Notes: generated from the sequence alone by a model not told the origin. A stretch of DNA of 64,000 nucleotides from Halalkaliarchaeum sp. AArc-CO (GCF_024972735.1 NZ_CP087723.1:2542001-2606000), one strand, 5' to 3'. Numbered from the stretch's first letter, positions 24,155 through 32,736 are shown. Made by a program: numbers and translations.

Positions 24155-24453
24155 TACCTGAAAACTACCGACGCGACCGGGAGTCGGGCACACAGCCCGG
24201 CCGGTCGGCGCTTGGAGACGCGATCGTCCGGGCAAACGATCGCACGCCGGGAACGACAGGGCGGTCGGGCAGAACGTCCCGTCGTCGACTGCCGGATGTC
24301 AGAGGCACCCCGGCATCGGTGAAGATGGTATTCTTCGTATTTACGTTATCTGTTGCAGGTCGGATCAGACCGTGAAACTACTACTAAACTGTTTCCGTTC
24401 ATTTATATTTAGTAACCGTATTCGAGGCGAGATATATACCTCACTTCCGGGCG
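24155..24453. other. Intergenic stretch, no gene seen
   Basis: About 300 bp between convergent genes. The right half (24375-24440) is AT-rich with TATATT and ATATATA stretches and could be promoter DNA, but neither flanking gene starts here. No hairpin terminator was recognised. Confidence 0.3.
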
Positions 24454-25029
24454 CTACTCGTACAGCGAACAGACGAACGGTCCCAGCGCCCCGGCGACCG
24501 CCTGCGAGAGCGCCTCGGCGCGGTCGACCCGGCCGCCGGTGAACACACCCGCAGCGCCCTGTTTTTTGGCGATTTCGCTGGTTCCCAGGACGTCGTCCAT
24601 CACCGGCCCCAGCTCCTCACCGGCGTCGATCCGGTCGGCAATCCCCGTCGGGAGTGCGATGCTGGGTCCGGTCCCGGTTCCGATTCGGTCGCCGTCCGTG
24701 ACGGCGGCCCACATGATCAGGAACGGTTCCTCGCGGTCGCTCGGACCGTCTCCGTCTCTCTTCGAACCTGCCGAACCGTCCGGGAACCGCGCCACGCCGC
24801 CCTCGATTCCGACCGCGAGGTCGTACTCGCCGGCCGCGTACGCCCGCTCGGCGCGGACCTCCGCACCGGTGCGCGTCTCCGCGTGGCTGGTCGGCTGTTC
24901 GTCGACGCCGGAGTCGACGTCGACCCGTTCGACGACGGCCCCGTCGCCGAAGCCGTCCGCGTCGCTTTTCATCGCCAGCTGTACCGCCCGGCGTTTCACG
25001 GGATTCCTGCTCCCGACGGCGACTCGCAT
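24454..25029 (-). CDS. DUF84 inosine/xanthosine triphosphatase-like protein, 191 aa
   Basis: The N-terminus MRVAVGSRNPVKRRAVQLA and the middle segments GAEVRAERAY, DLAVGIEGGV, DVLGTSEIAKKQGAAGVFTGG match the YjjX/DUF84 family, which hydrolyses non-canonical purine NTPs. A 15-residue acidic insertion lies between GIEGGV and FLIMWAAV. The frame stays open far upstream, but only the part from ATG 25029 has the family N-terminus. The next gene upstream is a BtuF-like protein, 26 bp away. Confidence 0.8.
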   Translation of the reverse strand: MRVAVGSRNPVKRRAVQLAMKSDADGFGDGAVVERVDVDSGVDEQPTSHAETRTGAEVRAERAYAAGEYDLAVGIEGGVARFPDGSAGSKRDGDGPSDREEPFLIMWAAVTDGDRIGTGTGPSIALPTGIADRIDAGEELGPVMDDVLGTSEIAKKQGAAGVFTGGRVDRAEALSQAVAGALGPFVCSLYE

Positions 25030-25055
25030 GTCGGAGAGACTGTCTGGAACCCCGT

Positions 25056-25802
25056 TCAGTCTTGCGGATGCAGTCGATCGGACAGCAGTTCGATGCCGTC
25101 GAGCAGGCGCGGACTCGATTGATTCAACAGAGAATCGTCGACGACGTGGATTTCGGGATCGACGTCCCATTCCCTGCCCGCGATCCGGTCGGGCGAGACG
25201 CGATCGCCGTGCCCGCAGACGTGCAACACCGCGTGATCGGGAGCCGCGTTCTCGACGGCCGCCTGCTGGATCTCCCGCGATCGCTCTCCGGGTGCAACGA
25301 AGGGATACCGGCCGCCCGCAGCACGGACCGCGTCCGGGACCCAGTTGCCTGCCGCCATCGGCGGATCCGACCACTCCTCGCAGTAGACGACGGGGCGGTC
25401 CCGTCCGGCGACCCGCCGTTTTCCCTCCTCGAGACGCTCTCGGCACGTACGGGCGAGTCGCGTTCCTGCGTCGGTTTCGCCGAGTGCCCTGCCGAGCGCT
25501 TCGAACCCGTCGATCACCTCCTCGAGTCGGGCGGGTTCCCGATGGACGACGTCGTATCCACGATCGCGAAGTTCGTCCCGGATCTCCCGCTGGAGTTCGT
25601 CGCTCGTACAGACGACCGCGGGACCGATATCGCGGAGGCGGTCGTACGACGGGTTCAGCCAGCCACCGACCCGCGTGACGTCGGCCGTCTCCGCATCGAT
25701 CGAACAGTGTGTGGTCACGCCCGCGAGGCGATCTGTCAGGCCCATCGCCGCGATCGTCGCGGTCGCGCTCGGCGCCAGCGAGACGATCGGTTCCACGGTC
25801 AT
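25056..25802 (-). CDS. BtuF/TroA-like binding-protein fold, cytoplasmic form, 248 aa
   Basis: The domain pattern SLAPSATATIAAMGLTDRLAGVT, VGGWLNPSYDRL and CEEWSDPPMAAGNWVPDAVRAAGG is that of cobalamin-type periplasmic binding proteins (TroA/BtuF superfamily). There is no Tat or Sec signal and no lipobox, unlike true binding proteins, so it is likely a cytoplasmic member. Cobalamin or a related ligand is a guess. Same direction as the DUF84 gene. Confidence 0.65.
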   Translation of the reverse strand: MTVEPIVSLAPSATATIAAMGLTDRLAGVTTHCSIDAETADVTRVGGWLNPSYDRLRDIGPAVVCTSDELQREIRDELRDRGYDVVHREPARLEEVIDGFEALGRALGETDAGTRLARTCRERLEEGKRRVAGRDRPVVYCEEWSDPPMAAGNWVPDAVRAAGGRYPFVAPGERSREIQQAAVENAAPDHAVLHVCGHGDRVSPDRIAGREWDVDPEIHVVDDSLLNQSSPRLLDGIELLSDRLHPQD

Positions 25803-25866
25803 CGTCTTGTGATAGTGGTGAGAGTTTATAAACCGGTGTGGACGGCATGGATCGTCTGGATATGGG

Positions 25867-25975
25867 ATCGGCTCGGAGACGGCTCGGCTCCGGGACGACG
25901 TGGCTCAGGGACGGCTCGGCCCCGGGACGACGTAGCTCGGAGACGGCTCGGCTCCGGGACGACGTGGCTCGGGCG
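25867..25975. repeat. 32-bp tandem repeat, about 3.4 copies
   Basis: Unit CGGCTCGGCTCCGGGACGAC then GTGGCTCAGGGA, copies at 25880-25911, 25912-25943 and 25944-25975, preceded by a partial copy at 25867-25879. The period is not a multiple of three, so it is not a coding repeat. It leads into the tRNA-Val palindrome (25965-26053). Confidence 0.65.
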
Positions 25976-26053
25976 GATTCGAACCTCACTCGCTCCCGTT
26001 CGCTCGCTTCGCTCGCTCACCTCCCGCTCGCTGGTTCGAATCCGCCCGAGCCA
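25965..26053. repeat. Palindrome with perfect 21-bp arms copying the tRNA-Val 3' end
   Basis: 25965-25985 and 26033-26053 are exact inverted copies of TGGCTCGGGCGGATTCGAAC plus C. The same sequence, with one extra G, is the 3' end (T-arm and acceptor) of tRNA-Val at 26209-26230. The loop is rich in GTTCGCTCGCTTCGCTCGCT. Confidence 0.7.
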
Positions 26054-26089
26054 ATTTCTGGGACGAACGAAGTGAGTCGCAGAACTGTA

Positions 26090-26172
26090 TGCGAGGGCGG
26101 TTGAGCCCTGAAAGACGCAGCGTCGAGTGAAACGAGACGACCGTCTTTCTCCGGTTCGAATCCGCCTCGCAG
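26090..26172. repeat. Second, degenerate tRNA-3'-end-like palindrome
   Basis: Left arm 26090-26118 (TGCGAGGGCGG...GAAAGACG) and right arm 26143-26172 (CGTCTTTC...GGTTCGAATCCGCCTCGCA) are imperfect inverted copies. The right arm contains GGTTCGAATCC, a tRNA T-arm core, followed by a CCTCGCA-like acceptor end, so it resembles the 3' end of a tRNA that is not encoded here. Confidence 0.45.
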
Positions 26173-26208
26173 AAATACTCGGCCCTCGCTGACGCTCGGG
26201 CACTCGTA

Positions 26209-26281
26209 TGGGCTCGGGCGGATTCGAACCGCCGATCTCGTCCTTGTAAGGGACGCGTCATAACCACTAGACCACGAGCCC
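26209..26281 (-). tRNA. tRNA-Val (anticodon TAC)
   Basis: On the minus strand: acceptor GGGCTCG paired with CGAGCCC plus A, D-arm TGGTCTAGTGGTTATGAC, anticodon arm GTCC-CTTACAA-GGAC with anticodon TAC, and T-arm GGCGGTTCGAATCCGCC. CCA is not encoded. Its 3' side borders two palindromes and a tandem repeat. Confidence 0.93.
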
Positions 26282-26375
26282 GCATTCGAACCCACCCGCC
26301 CCGAGCGAATAACGCTTTCCTTCTGGAGCGAAACCGGACGACACGCTCATACGTCGGTCGCCCCACGATTCCCCC

Positions 26376-26888
26376 GTGAACGAACGGGCCCTCGGTGCTG
26401 CCGTTGTCGTCGTCCTCCTCGTCGCAGGGATAGCGGTCGGGATGAGTCTCGGGCTGCACGAGCGGGGCGACTACGAGTGGACCACAGTCACGATCGAGAA
26501 CGCCGACAGCGGGGACCGGCTCGCCACTGTCGACGCCCGAATCGCCGACACCCGAGAAAAACGCTACACTGGGCTCTCGAACACCGACGACCTCGCTCCC
26601 GACGAGGGGATGTGGTTCGTCCACGACGAGCCGGGCACGTACGACTACATCATGCGAGACATGTCGTTCCCGATCGACATCGTCTTCGTCGACGAGAACG
26701 GGACGATCACGACGATCCACGAGGCACCCGTCGAAGAGGACCAGTCGTCGCTCACCACCTACACCGGCTACGGACAGTACGTCCTCGAAGTGAATCTCGG
26801 ATTCACCGACGAACACGGCATCGAAGAGGGCGATCTGGTAGTCGAACCGATCCACTCCCCCGCCGACGACCGCGACGAGACCACCTGA
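26376..26888 (+). CDS. Membrane-anchored DUF192 protein, 170 aa
   Basis: GTG start, an N-terminal membrane segment (AAVVVVLLVAGIAVGMSLGL) and then a DUF192 domain: REKRYTGLSNTDDLAPDEGMWFVHDE, YIMRDMSFPIDIVFVDENGTI. The membrane-anchored, outward-facing topology is the usual one for archaeal DUF192. Function unknown. The rhomboid gene follows 43 bp downstream. Confidence 0.82.
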   Translation: MNERALGAAVVVVLLVAGIAVGMSLGLHERGDYEWTTVTIENADSGDRLATVDARIADTREKRYTGLSNTDDLAPDEGMWFVHDEPGTYDYIMRDMSFPIDIVFVDENGTITTIHEAPVEEDQSSLTTYTGYGQYVLEVNLGFTDEHGIEEGDLVVEPIHSPADDRDETT

Positions 26889-26931
26889 CGCGACCGACCC
26901 CTTCAAGGGAACGGGGCGACACAGTCGGGGT

Positions 26932-28650
26932 ATGGTTCCGGAGTGGCTCCCGCTCCAGCGGCTCGCGGTCGTCGCTGCCGGCCTCCTCGCGTTCGCCATC
27001 GTGTACGCGATCGACCGACCGCAGGGAGCGTGGGGTCGAAAACTCCGCTCCCGGTTGTTGTTCGGGATCCCGTGGGGCACGCTCGTTTCCCTCGGGGGGG
27101 TCCTCCTCGTGTACCTGTTCGTCCAGGGCGGTGCCGAAAACTGGTACAATCCGGTGGTGGTGCCGTTCCGGGCGTGGTCGTACTTCTACCCGCTGGGGAT
27201 GGTGACGGCGGGCTTTTCCCACGCGAGTGCGGGCCACCTGATCGGCAACCTGCTGGGTGCACTGGTGCTGGGCACGCTCGCGGAGTACGCCTGGGGCCAC
27301 TTCCCCCAGTCGAGAGGCTCCTCGTCGTTCGAATCGTGGAAAACGAACCCGTACGTCCGTGCGTTCCTGATCGTCCCCGGGGCGGTTCTCGTCGCCGGAC
27401 TGCTCTCGTCGCTTTTCGCCGTCGGTCCGGTGATCGGCTTTTCGGGCGTGGTCTTCGCATTCGGGGGATTCGCGCTGGCCTTCTACCCGCTGGGGACGAT
27501 CGTCGCCCTGGCGGCGAGTACGCTCGTCCGACTGGTGTACAACGCGATGCGACATCCGGAACTCGTCGCCAGTGCAGATTGGGTGTATCAAACACCCTCG
27601 TGGGCGACGATCGCGATCCAGGGCCACGCGCTCGGGCTGTTCGTGGGACTTCTCGTCGGATTGTACCTCCGACGCCGTCGGGGTGATCTCCCCTCGGCGC
27701 TCCGGCTCGGGACCGGCGTGTTACTGTACGGCGCGACGCGGTCGTTGTGGGCGGTGTACTGGTACCGCGGCGGCGAGACGTACGTGCTCTACCGGGCGAT
27801 CGGCCTGGCGCTCGTGATTCTGCTCGCGACGCTCGTGGTCCTCGCCGGAGCCACTCGCGACGAACCGCTGTCGATTCCGTCGCTTCCGACACCCTCGTCG
27901 CTTCCGTTCCTCTCGTCGTCTCCGTTCCGCCTCTCGCTCCCCTCGATCCCGGTGTCGAACCCGATCGCGGGCGTGTCGCCGGCGGCGATCGGCTTCGTAC
28001 TCCTCCTCGTGGGCGCGGCGATGATCGCCGGGCCGGCGATCCCGGTGAACCTCGTCACCGCCGACGAGGAGCCGCTTCCGGGCGATCCGATCGAGGTGCG
28101 TGACTACCAAGTGACCTACGCAGAGGGTGTCACCGACGGGATGGTCGACGTGATCGACGTCGATCTGTTCGGCGAAACCACCGCCGTCGAGACCTCGGGA
28201 GTAATCGTGAAGAGCCAGGAGCGACACCTCTGGACCACTGCAGCCTCGAAGAATCGCCTGCAAGGCTCCGGGCAGGAACAGATCGGGCTCGGCGGGCTCG
28301 GCTGGCGCGACTCGGTGACCGCCCACCGGACGGGCTGGCAGGTCGTCGGCGGGGACCGCGTCTACCGGGTGGAGCTCGAACACGACGGGGACCGCCGTGT
28401 CGCGTTTACCTCGACGGGATCCCACGCCCAGCCACGCGTGGACGGGCGGAACGTCACGGTCGTCTCCTGGGAGGACGGGTTCCACCTGCTTGTCGCCCAC
28501 GACGGCGGGATCGAGACGGTGCAGATCCCCGAGCAAAACGAATCGGTCGACGCGATGGGCGTGCAGTTCGTCCGCGAAGAGGACGACCTGTTCGCAGAAC
28601 GCGGCGAAACGCGGGTTCGAATCGCCGCAAAGGAGACGTACCGGCGCTGA
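26932..28650 (+). CDS. Rhomboid family intramembrane serine protease, 572 aa
   Basis: Multi-span membrane protein with the rhomboid catalytic dyad: S171 in GFSGVVFAFGG and H232 in QGHALGLFVG, plus H102 and N106 in the GHLIGNLLG segment that shape the oxyanion site. Further helices follow to about residue 370. The last ~200 residues are a soluble beta-rich domain with no recognised family. It would cleave membrane-embedded segments of client proteins. Converges with secD. Confidence 0.8.
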   Translation: MVPEWLPLQRLAVVAAGLLAFAIVYAIDRPQGAWGRKLRSRLLFGIPWGTLVSLGGVLLVYLFVQGGAENWYNPVVVPFRAWSYFYPLGMVTAGFSHASAGHLIGNLLGALVLGTLAEYAWGHFPQSRGSSSFESWKTNPYVRAFLIVPGAVLVAGLLSSLFAVGPVIGFSGVVFAFGGFALAFYPLGTIVALAASTLVRLVYNAMRHPELVASADWVYQTPSWATIAIQGHALGLFVGLLVGLYLRRRRGDLPSALRLGTGVLLYGATRSLWAVYWYRGGETYVLYRAIGLALVILLATLVVLAGATRDEPLSIPSLPTPSSLPFLSSSPFRLSLPSIPVSNPIAGVSPAAIGFVLLLVGAAMIAGPAIPVNLVTADEEPLPGDPIEVRDYQVTYAEGVTDGMVDVIDVDLFGETTAVETSGVIVKSQERHLWTTAASKNRLQGSGQEQIGLGGLGWRDSVTAHRTGWQVVGGDRVYRVELEHDGDRRVAFTSTGSHAQPRVDGRNVTVVSWEDGFHLLVAHDGGIETVQIPEQNESVDAMGVQFVREEDDLFAERGETRVRIAAKETYRR

Positions 28651-28676
28651 ACCGAATCCGGGAGCGACGGCCGCGT

Positions 28677-30272
28677 TCAGCGATGGGTGAGACCCCGCCG
28701 GAGGATGTCCCCGTACGCGGGCCGGGTGATCAGCACACCGACCAGCACGCCCAGGATGGTGAAGATCGCGAAGCCGGAGAGGTCACCCAGCGAGAGAATC
28801 ATCAGCGGTGACATCGCGATGATCGTGGTCGCGGCGGCGGCGCCGATCACCCAGAACGCTCGCCTGAACCGCGAGTCGAACACCTTCCTGGATTTCACCT
28901 CGCCCTCGCTCATCACCTCGTCGGCGATAATCACGAGGTCGTCCACCCCCGTACCGACCACGGCGATGAAGCCGGCGACGACTGCCAGATCCACCGGATA
29001 CTGAACCAGCGCGGCAAACCCGAGCAGGATGTACACTTCCGAGAACGCGGTCACCGTCATCGGGAGCGCGACCTTCGGGTTCCGGTAGCGGAGGAACACC
29101 ATGCCTGCGACCGCAATCACAGCGAGGGCCCCGATGATCACGCCGAACAGCCGGAAGTTCTCACCCTGTGTCGGAGAGATGAACGACGAGGTTCCCTGTT
29201 CGATCCCCAACTGGGCCGGGATCGCACCCGCGCGGAGGTTCAACGAGATGCGCTGGGCGTCCTGGAAGTCGGTCGCCATCAGCCGGAAGCCGGGATCGTT
29301 CGCCCACGAGCCTTCACGCATACTCTCTGCAAGTCCCGGCTGCATCCCGAACGCGTTGACGACCTCGCCGTCGACGACGAGCAGGAGGCACGGGTCCTGG
29401 GTCTCGCCGACGCCGTCGTCACTGAAGTAGGTACACTGCGACCCGCCCGGTTGCGCGACGCCCAATTCTGCGGCGGCGTCCTGGAACCGCTCGGCCGCCG
29501 GGTTGCCTTCTTCGTTGACGACTGACACCGGCACGTACGGCCGGTCCGATTCGTCGCGCTGGGCGGTCCCGATGTTCTCGAAGTCGTCCTGCACCAGCAC
29601 GGAGCGTTCGGTCGAGTAGCCGTCCTCGGCCTCATCGTCGGGGTAGTAGATGTCGATCCGGACCGTCCCGCGCTCCTCGATGAGTTCGATGACGTCGCTT
29701 CTGTCCTCGCCCGGCACCTCGATCAGCAGGAAGTGTTCGCCTGCGCCGGGGTCGAACACCTGGCGGACGCTCCCGCCCGAGAGTCCGGCCTCGTTGATCT
29801 TCCCGTCGATCACCCGGATCGCTGCGTCACGGGTTTCGTCGGTGACGCCCGGCGAGATCGAATCGTACTGGTAGCCGGCTGCCTCGAGCGCGACCGCGAA
29901 CTCCTCTTCGGTGACGCCAGCGTCTGTCACCTCGACCTCGCCCCCGTCCTCGGTGCGTTGTTCGACGTTGACGTCGGTCGAGTCGGTGTCCGGCAATTCG
30001 TTCGCGACGTTCTGGGCGACCTGTGAGGGGGTGTCACCCCCGAATTCGACGCCGTCGGCGACGAACCCGAGAAGCGGCGCACGGATCCGCGTCCCGCCCG
30101 CGAGATCCAGCCCGTACTGGAGGTTCGTCAGCCCTTCGGACGCCTGCTGTTCGACGTCGTCACCCTCGACGACGTCGGGAGATTCCGGTGCCATCGTCGG
30201 CGAGAACAGCGCGAACGTCGCTGCGAGTATGAAAACGGCGAGCAGCAGCAGTCGCCAGTTCTCCTTGATCAT
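28677..30272 (-). CDS. secD: Protein-export membrane protein SecD, 531 aa
   Basis: First SecDF partner: N-terminal membrane helix with LQYGLDLAGGTRIRAPLLG, the periplasmic P1-type region, and the C-terminal five-helix block with VVGTGVDDLVIIADE. SecDF uses the ion gradient to help Sec translocation. It overlaps secF by 4 bases (ATGA) downstream of it, so secF-secD is one operon. Confidence 0.93.
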   Translation of the reverse strand: MIKENWRLLLLAVFILAATFALFSPTMAPESPDVVEGDDVEQQASEGLTNLQYGLDLAGGTRIRAPLLGFVADGVEFGGDTPSQVAQNVANELPDTDSTDVNVEQRTEDGGEVEVTDAGVTEEEFAVALEAAGYQYDSISPGVTDETRDAAIRVIDGKINEAGLSGGSVRQVFDPGAGEHFLLIEVPGEDRSDVIELIEERGTVRIDIYYPDDEAEDGYSTERSVLVQDDFENIGTAQRDESDRPYVPVSVVNEEGNPAAERFQDAAAELGVAQPGGSQCTYFSDDGVGETQDPCLLLVVDGEVVNAFGMQPGLAESMREGSWANDPGFRLMATDFQDAQRISLNLRAGAIPAQLGIEQGTSSFISPTQGENFRLFGVIIGALAVIAVAGMVFLRYRNPKVALPMTVTAFSEVYILLGFAALVQYPVDLAVVAGFIAVVGTGVDDLVIIADEVMSEGEVKSRKVFDSRFRRAFWVIGAAAATTIIAMSPLMILSLGDLSGFAIFTILGVLVGVLITRPAYGDILRRGLTHR

Positions 30273-31141
30273 CGTTTTACCCCCCGGAACTTGTACCAGC
30301 GAAGCAGCGTCACGTTCATCAGATAGGTGTTCATCAGGTCCGCGAACAGCCCGACGACCAGGATAATCCCGATGTCACGGAGCAGATCCACCCCGAGAAT
30401 CGTCGCGGCGATCGCCATCACCGTCATCGCGGCGATAGAGGTGATCGTCATCGTCACGCCGGTGCGCATCGCCCGGTGAACCGACTCGTAGAAGTCACCG
30501 GTCCGGCGGAGCACGCTGTTGTTCAACAGGATGTCGGAGTCGACGCTGTACCCGATCAACATCAGGAGTGCCGCAACCGTCCCCAGCGTCAGATCGATCC
30601 CGAGAAGATTCATCATCGCAATCGGGATCACGATGTCGGAAAACGCCGAAGCGACGACTGCCACCGAGGGGATGAACGTCCGGAACAGCGCGAACACCAG
30701 CACCGCCATCCCGAGGAACGCGATGCCGACGCCGGTGACCGCGAGTTGACGGGTGTCTGCCCCGAAGCTCTCGCTCACTTCGTCTAACCCGCGTAACTCG
30801 AAGCCGGCGGCTTCAACCTCCGATTCGATCGTCGACGCGTCGGTGACGCCGGCGCGGAACGTCACCACGTACACGTCGTCGCCGGGGATCGACCGGATCG
30901 TGTCGGGCTCCGCCGAGAACGCCTCCTCGATCGCCGCGTCGGGATCCTCGACGTCGTCCATGGCGATCCGCACCTCCGTCCCCCCCGTAAACTCCAGCCC
31001 GTAGTTCGCGGGGGCGCCGGTCAGCAGATACCAGCCACCGACGATCAAAAGCGCGAGCGCGAGAACAGCGAGCGGAACCACCAGGAGCTGGCGGTTCGAA
31101 TACTCGGTGTAATCGACCTCCGGTACCCGCAGTTCGACCAT
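30269..31141 (-). CDS. secF: Protein-export membrane protein SecF, 290 aa
   Basis: Shows NYGLEFTGGTEVRIAMDD after the first helix, and the six-helix block with LIGYSVDSDILLNNSVLR and the SIAAMTVMAIAATILG tail. Shorter than SecD, as is normal. In this operon secF precedes secD. ATG at 31141 fits the family start (MVELRVPEVDYTEYSNRQ). Confidence 0.93.
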   Translation of the reverse strand: MVELRVPEVDYTEYSNRQLLVVPLAVLALALLIVGGWYLLTGAPANYGLEFTGGTEVRIAMDDVEDPDAAIEEAFSAEPDTIRSIPGDDVYVVTFRAGVTDASTIESEVEAAGFELRGLDEVSESFGADTRQLAVTGVGIAFLGMAVLVFALFRTFIPSVAVVASAFSDIVIPIAMMNLLGIDLTLGTVAALLMLIGYSVDSDILLNNSVLRRTGDFYESVHRAMRTGVTMTITSIAAMTVMAIAATILGVDLLRDIGIILVVGLFADLMNTYLMNVTLLRWYKFRGVKR

Positions 31142-31200
31142 AAACGCGTCTGCGAGTTCGCATTGAATAAGCCTTCTCGTTTTCCGGCGACACGGCCGCG

Positions 31201-32037
31201 TTATCGGCTATTGGCGGCGTGTCCGTAGACGAACTCTCGCAACAGTTTCCCGGCCAGCGCCGCCGCCTGGCCGTCGTCGCGATCGTTCACCTCGACGACG
31301 TCGAATCCGTCGGACCGGGGCGCCACCGCTCGGACCGCGTCCCGCATCTCGCGGGGCGTCAGGCCGAACGGCTCCATCGTTCCCGTCCCCGGCGCGTATC
31401 CGGGATCCGCGCCGTCGATGTCCACCGAGAGGTAGACGGAGTCGACCTCCGCGAGTTCGTGTTCCCCCGCGTCCATCGCCGTGATCCACTGCCGGGTCTC
31501 TTCGGGAGACACGACGGTCACGTCGTCCGCCTCGGCGCGATCCCACTCCTCGGGAGAGCCGGTTCTCGCGCCGACGACGACGAGCCGGTCGGCGTGCCCC
31601 TCCTCGAGCGCCCGGCGACAGACGCAGGCGTGGCTCCACTCGTCGCCGGCGTACGCGTCACGGAGATCCAGGTGAGCGTCGAGGACGACGAGAACGTCCG
31701 GCTCGACGGCGGCGACGCCCGCGTACGTAACCGTATGCTCCCCGCCCACAACGAGCGGCACCGCGTCCTCCCAGACGACGTCCCGCAGGGTCCCCTCGAG
31801 GAACTCGAGGTAGTCGGGGACGTCAGACCACGCGTGGACATCGCCGGCGTCGTGCACCGAGAGATCAGTGAAAAACTGGTCCGTCCGCCGGTCGTAGTCG
31901 TCGTACGTCTCCGCAAAGCGGCGGATCCGGTCGGGACCGAAGCGGGTCCCGGGCTGAAAGGTCGTCGTCGCGTCCAGGGGCGCACCGACGATCGCGTACT
32001 CCGCCGCCTCGCGGTCGGCCGACGCGCCGGGGAACAT
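31201..32037 (-). CDS. speB: Agmatinase / arginase-family ureohydrolase, 278 aa
   Basis: All manganese ligands of the family are visible: H101 in GGEHTV, D120, H122 and D124 in VLDAHLDLRDAY, D206 and D208 in SVDIDGADPGYAPGTGT. The reaction would be agmatine to putrescine and urea. Its start overlaps the eIF5A stop by one base, so the two are cotranscribed. In Haloferax volcanii the equivalent neighbour was reported to be needed for the deoxyhypusine pathway, so a role in eIF5A modification is the best guess. Confidence 0.85.
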   Translation of the reverse strand: MFPGASADREAAEYAIVGAPLDATTTFQPGTRFGPDRIRRFAETYDDYDRRTDQFFTDLSVHDAGDVHAWSDVPDYLEFLEGTLRDVVWEDAVPLVVGGEHTVTYAGVAAVEPDVLVVLDAHLDLRDAYAGDEWSHACVCRRALEEGHADRLVVVGARTGSPEEWDRAEADDVTVVSPEETRQWITAMDAGEHELAEVDSVYLSVDIDGADPGYAPGTGTMEPFGLTPREMRDAVRAVAPRSDGFDVVEVNDRDDGQAAALAGKLLREFVYGHAANSR

Positions 32038-32414
32038 TATCCGACGATCTTCCGCTGGTCCTCGTACTCGAGGTACTCGATGGTGTCGTCCGAGGAGAAC
32101 GATTCGTCCTCGGGTATCCGCATGGTGAACGTCTCGTAGGTGTCCAGGTCCATCACCTGGGCGTCGTCGCCAGTCACCGAGACGACCTGCCCCTGCTTCC
32201 GCTCGATGATCGGCACCCACACCTTCGCGTCGACCGGCTGGGAGAACGATCGCTTCTTGCCATCGAAGACGCCACGTCCCTCGACTCTGGCCTTCGCACT
32301 GCCGTGTTTTCCGGGCTTTGCGGTGCTGTAGGCGTTGATCTTGCAGGGTGTGTCGTCCATCATCACGTAGCTGCCTTCCTGGAGATCGCGAACCTGCTTT
32401 TGCTCTTTCGGCAT
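32037..32414 (-). CDS. eif5a: Translation factor aIF5A, 125 aa
   Basis: Two-domain aIF5A with the hypusination loop KPGKHGSAK; the modified residue would be K36. The OB-fold half follows with [21 protein letters not shown]. Start at ATG 32414 fits the family ([18 protein letters not shown]). It helps translation of hard peptide sequences. Operon with agmatinase immediately downstream. Confidence 0.93.
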   Translation of the reverse strand: MPKEQKQVRDLQEGSYVMMDDTPCKINAYSTAKPGKHGSAKARVEGRGVFDGKKRSFSQPVDAKVWVPIIERKQGQVVSVTGDDAQVMDLDTYETFTMRIPEDESFSSDDTIEYLEYEDQRKIVG

Positions 32415-32499
32415 ACACCGTCGTTTTGCCGGCGGTAGTATAAACGGTTTGATCGTCGACGTGCGGGCCCCTCCGTCGACTTTCGGCACTGTTCGTCGC

Positions 32500-32736
32500 C
32501 TACAGTTCGGGTTCGTACTCCTCGTCGTCGCCTTCGGGGAGCAGATTTCCTGTCCGGAGATAGCTCGTCGCCATCAGCGCCAGGAATCCGGCAGCGATCG
32601 CGACGATCGTCCGGCCGGGAAACTCCAGACCGACGGCGTTACCCGCGAGGTTCACGACGATCAACGTGACCGCACCCGCCCCGAGCGCGATCGACTCCTC
32701 CGAAAGGTCGTCGAATCGGTCCGGGAAGAGGCTCAT
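32500..32736 (-). CDS. Small membrane protein, 78 aa
   Basis: Two membrane-spanning segments ([17 protein letters not shown] and [17 protein letters not shown]) with an acidic C-terminal tail ([11 protein letters not shown]). It overlaps the end of the upstream aminotransferase gene by 4 bases (ATGA), so it is probably in the same transcript. Function unknown. Confidence 0.6.
   Translation of the reverse strand: MSLFPDRFDDLSEESIALGAGAVTLIVVNLAGNAVGLEFPGRTIVAIAAGFLALMATSYLRTGNLLPEGDDEEYEPEL

Noticed and set aside
25030-25989. N-terminal extension of the DUF84 frame to a 511-codon protein
   Set aside because: The extension is Arg-rich and overlaps the BtuF-like gene in another frame; the family N-terminus is at 25029.
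30519-30540. IS6-end-like TGTTCAACAGG in secF
   Set aside because: It is coding sequence in a conserved membrane helix with no partner repeat or duplication.
32418-32489. Upstream extension of eIF5A by 25 codons
   Set aside because: The extra residues are not part of the eIF5A family; the ATG at 32414 gives the standard N-terminus.
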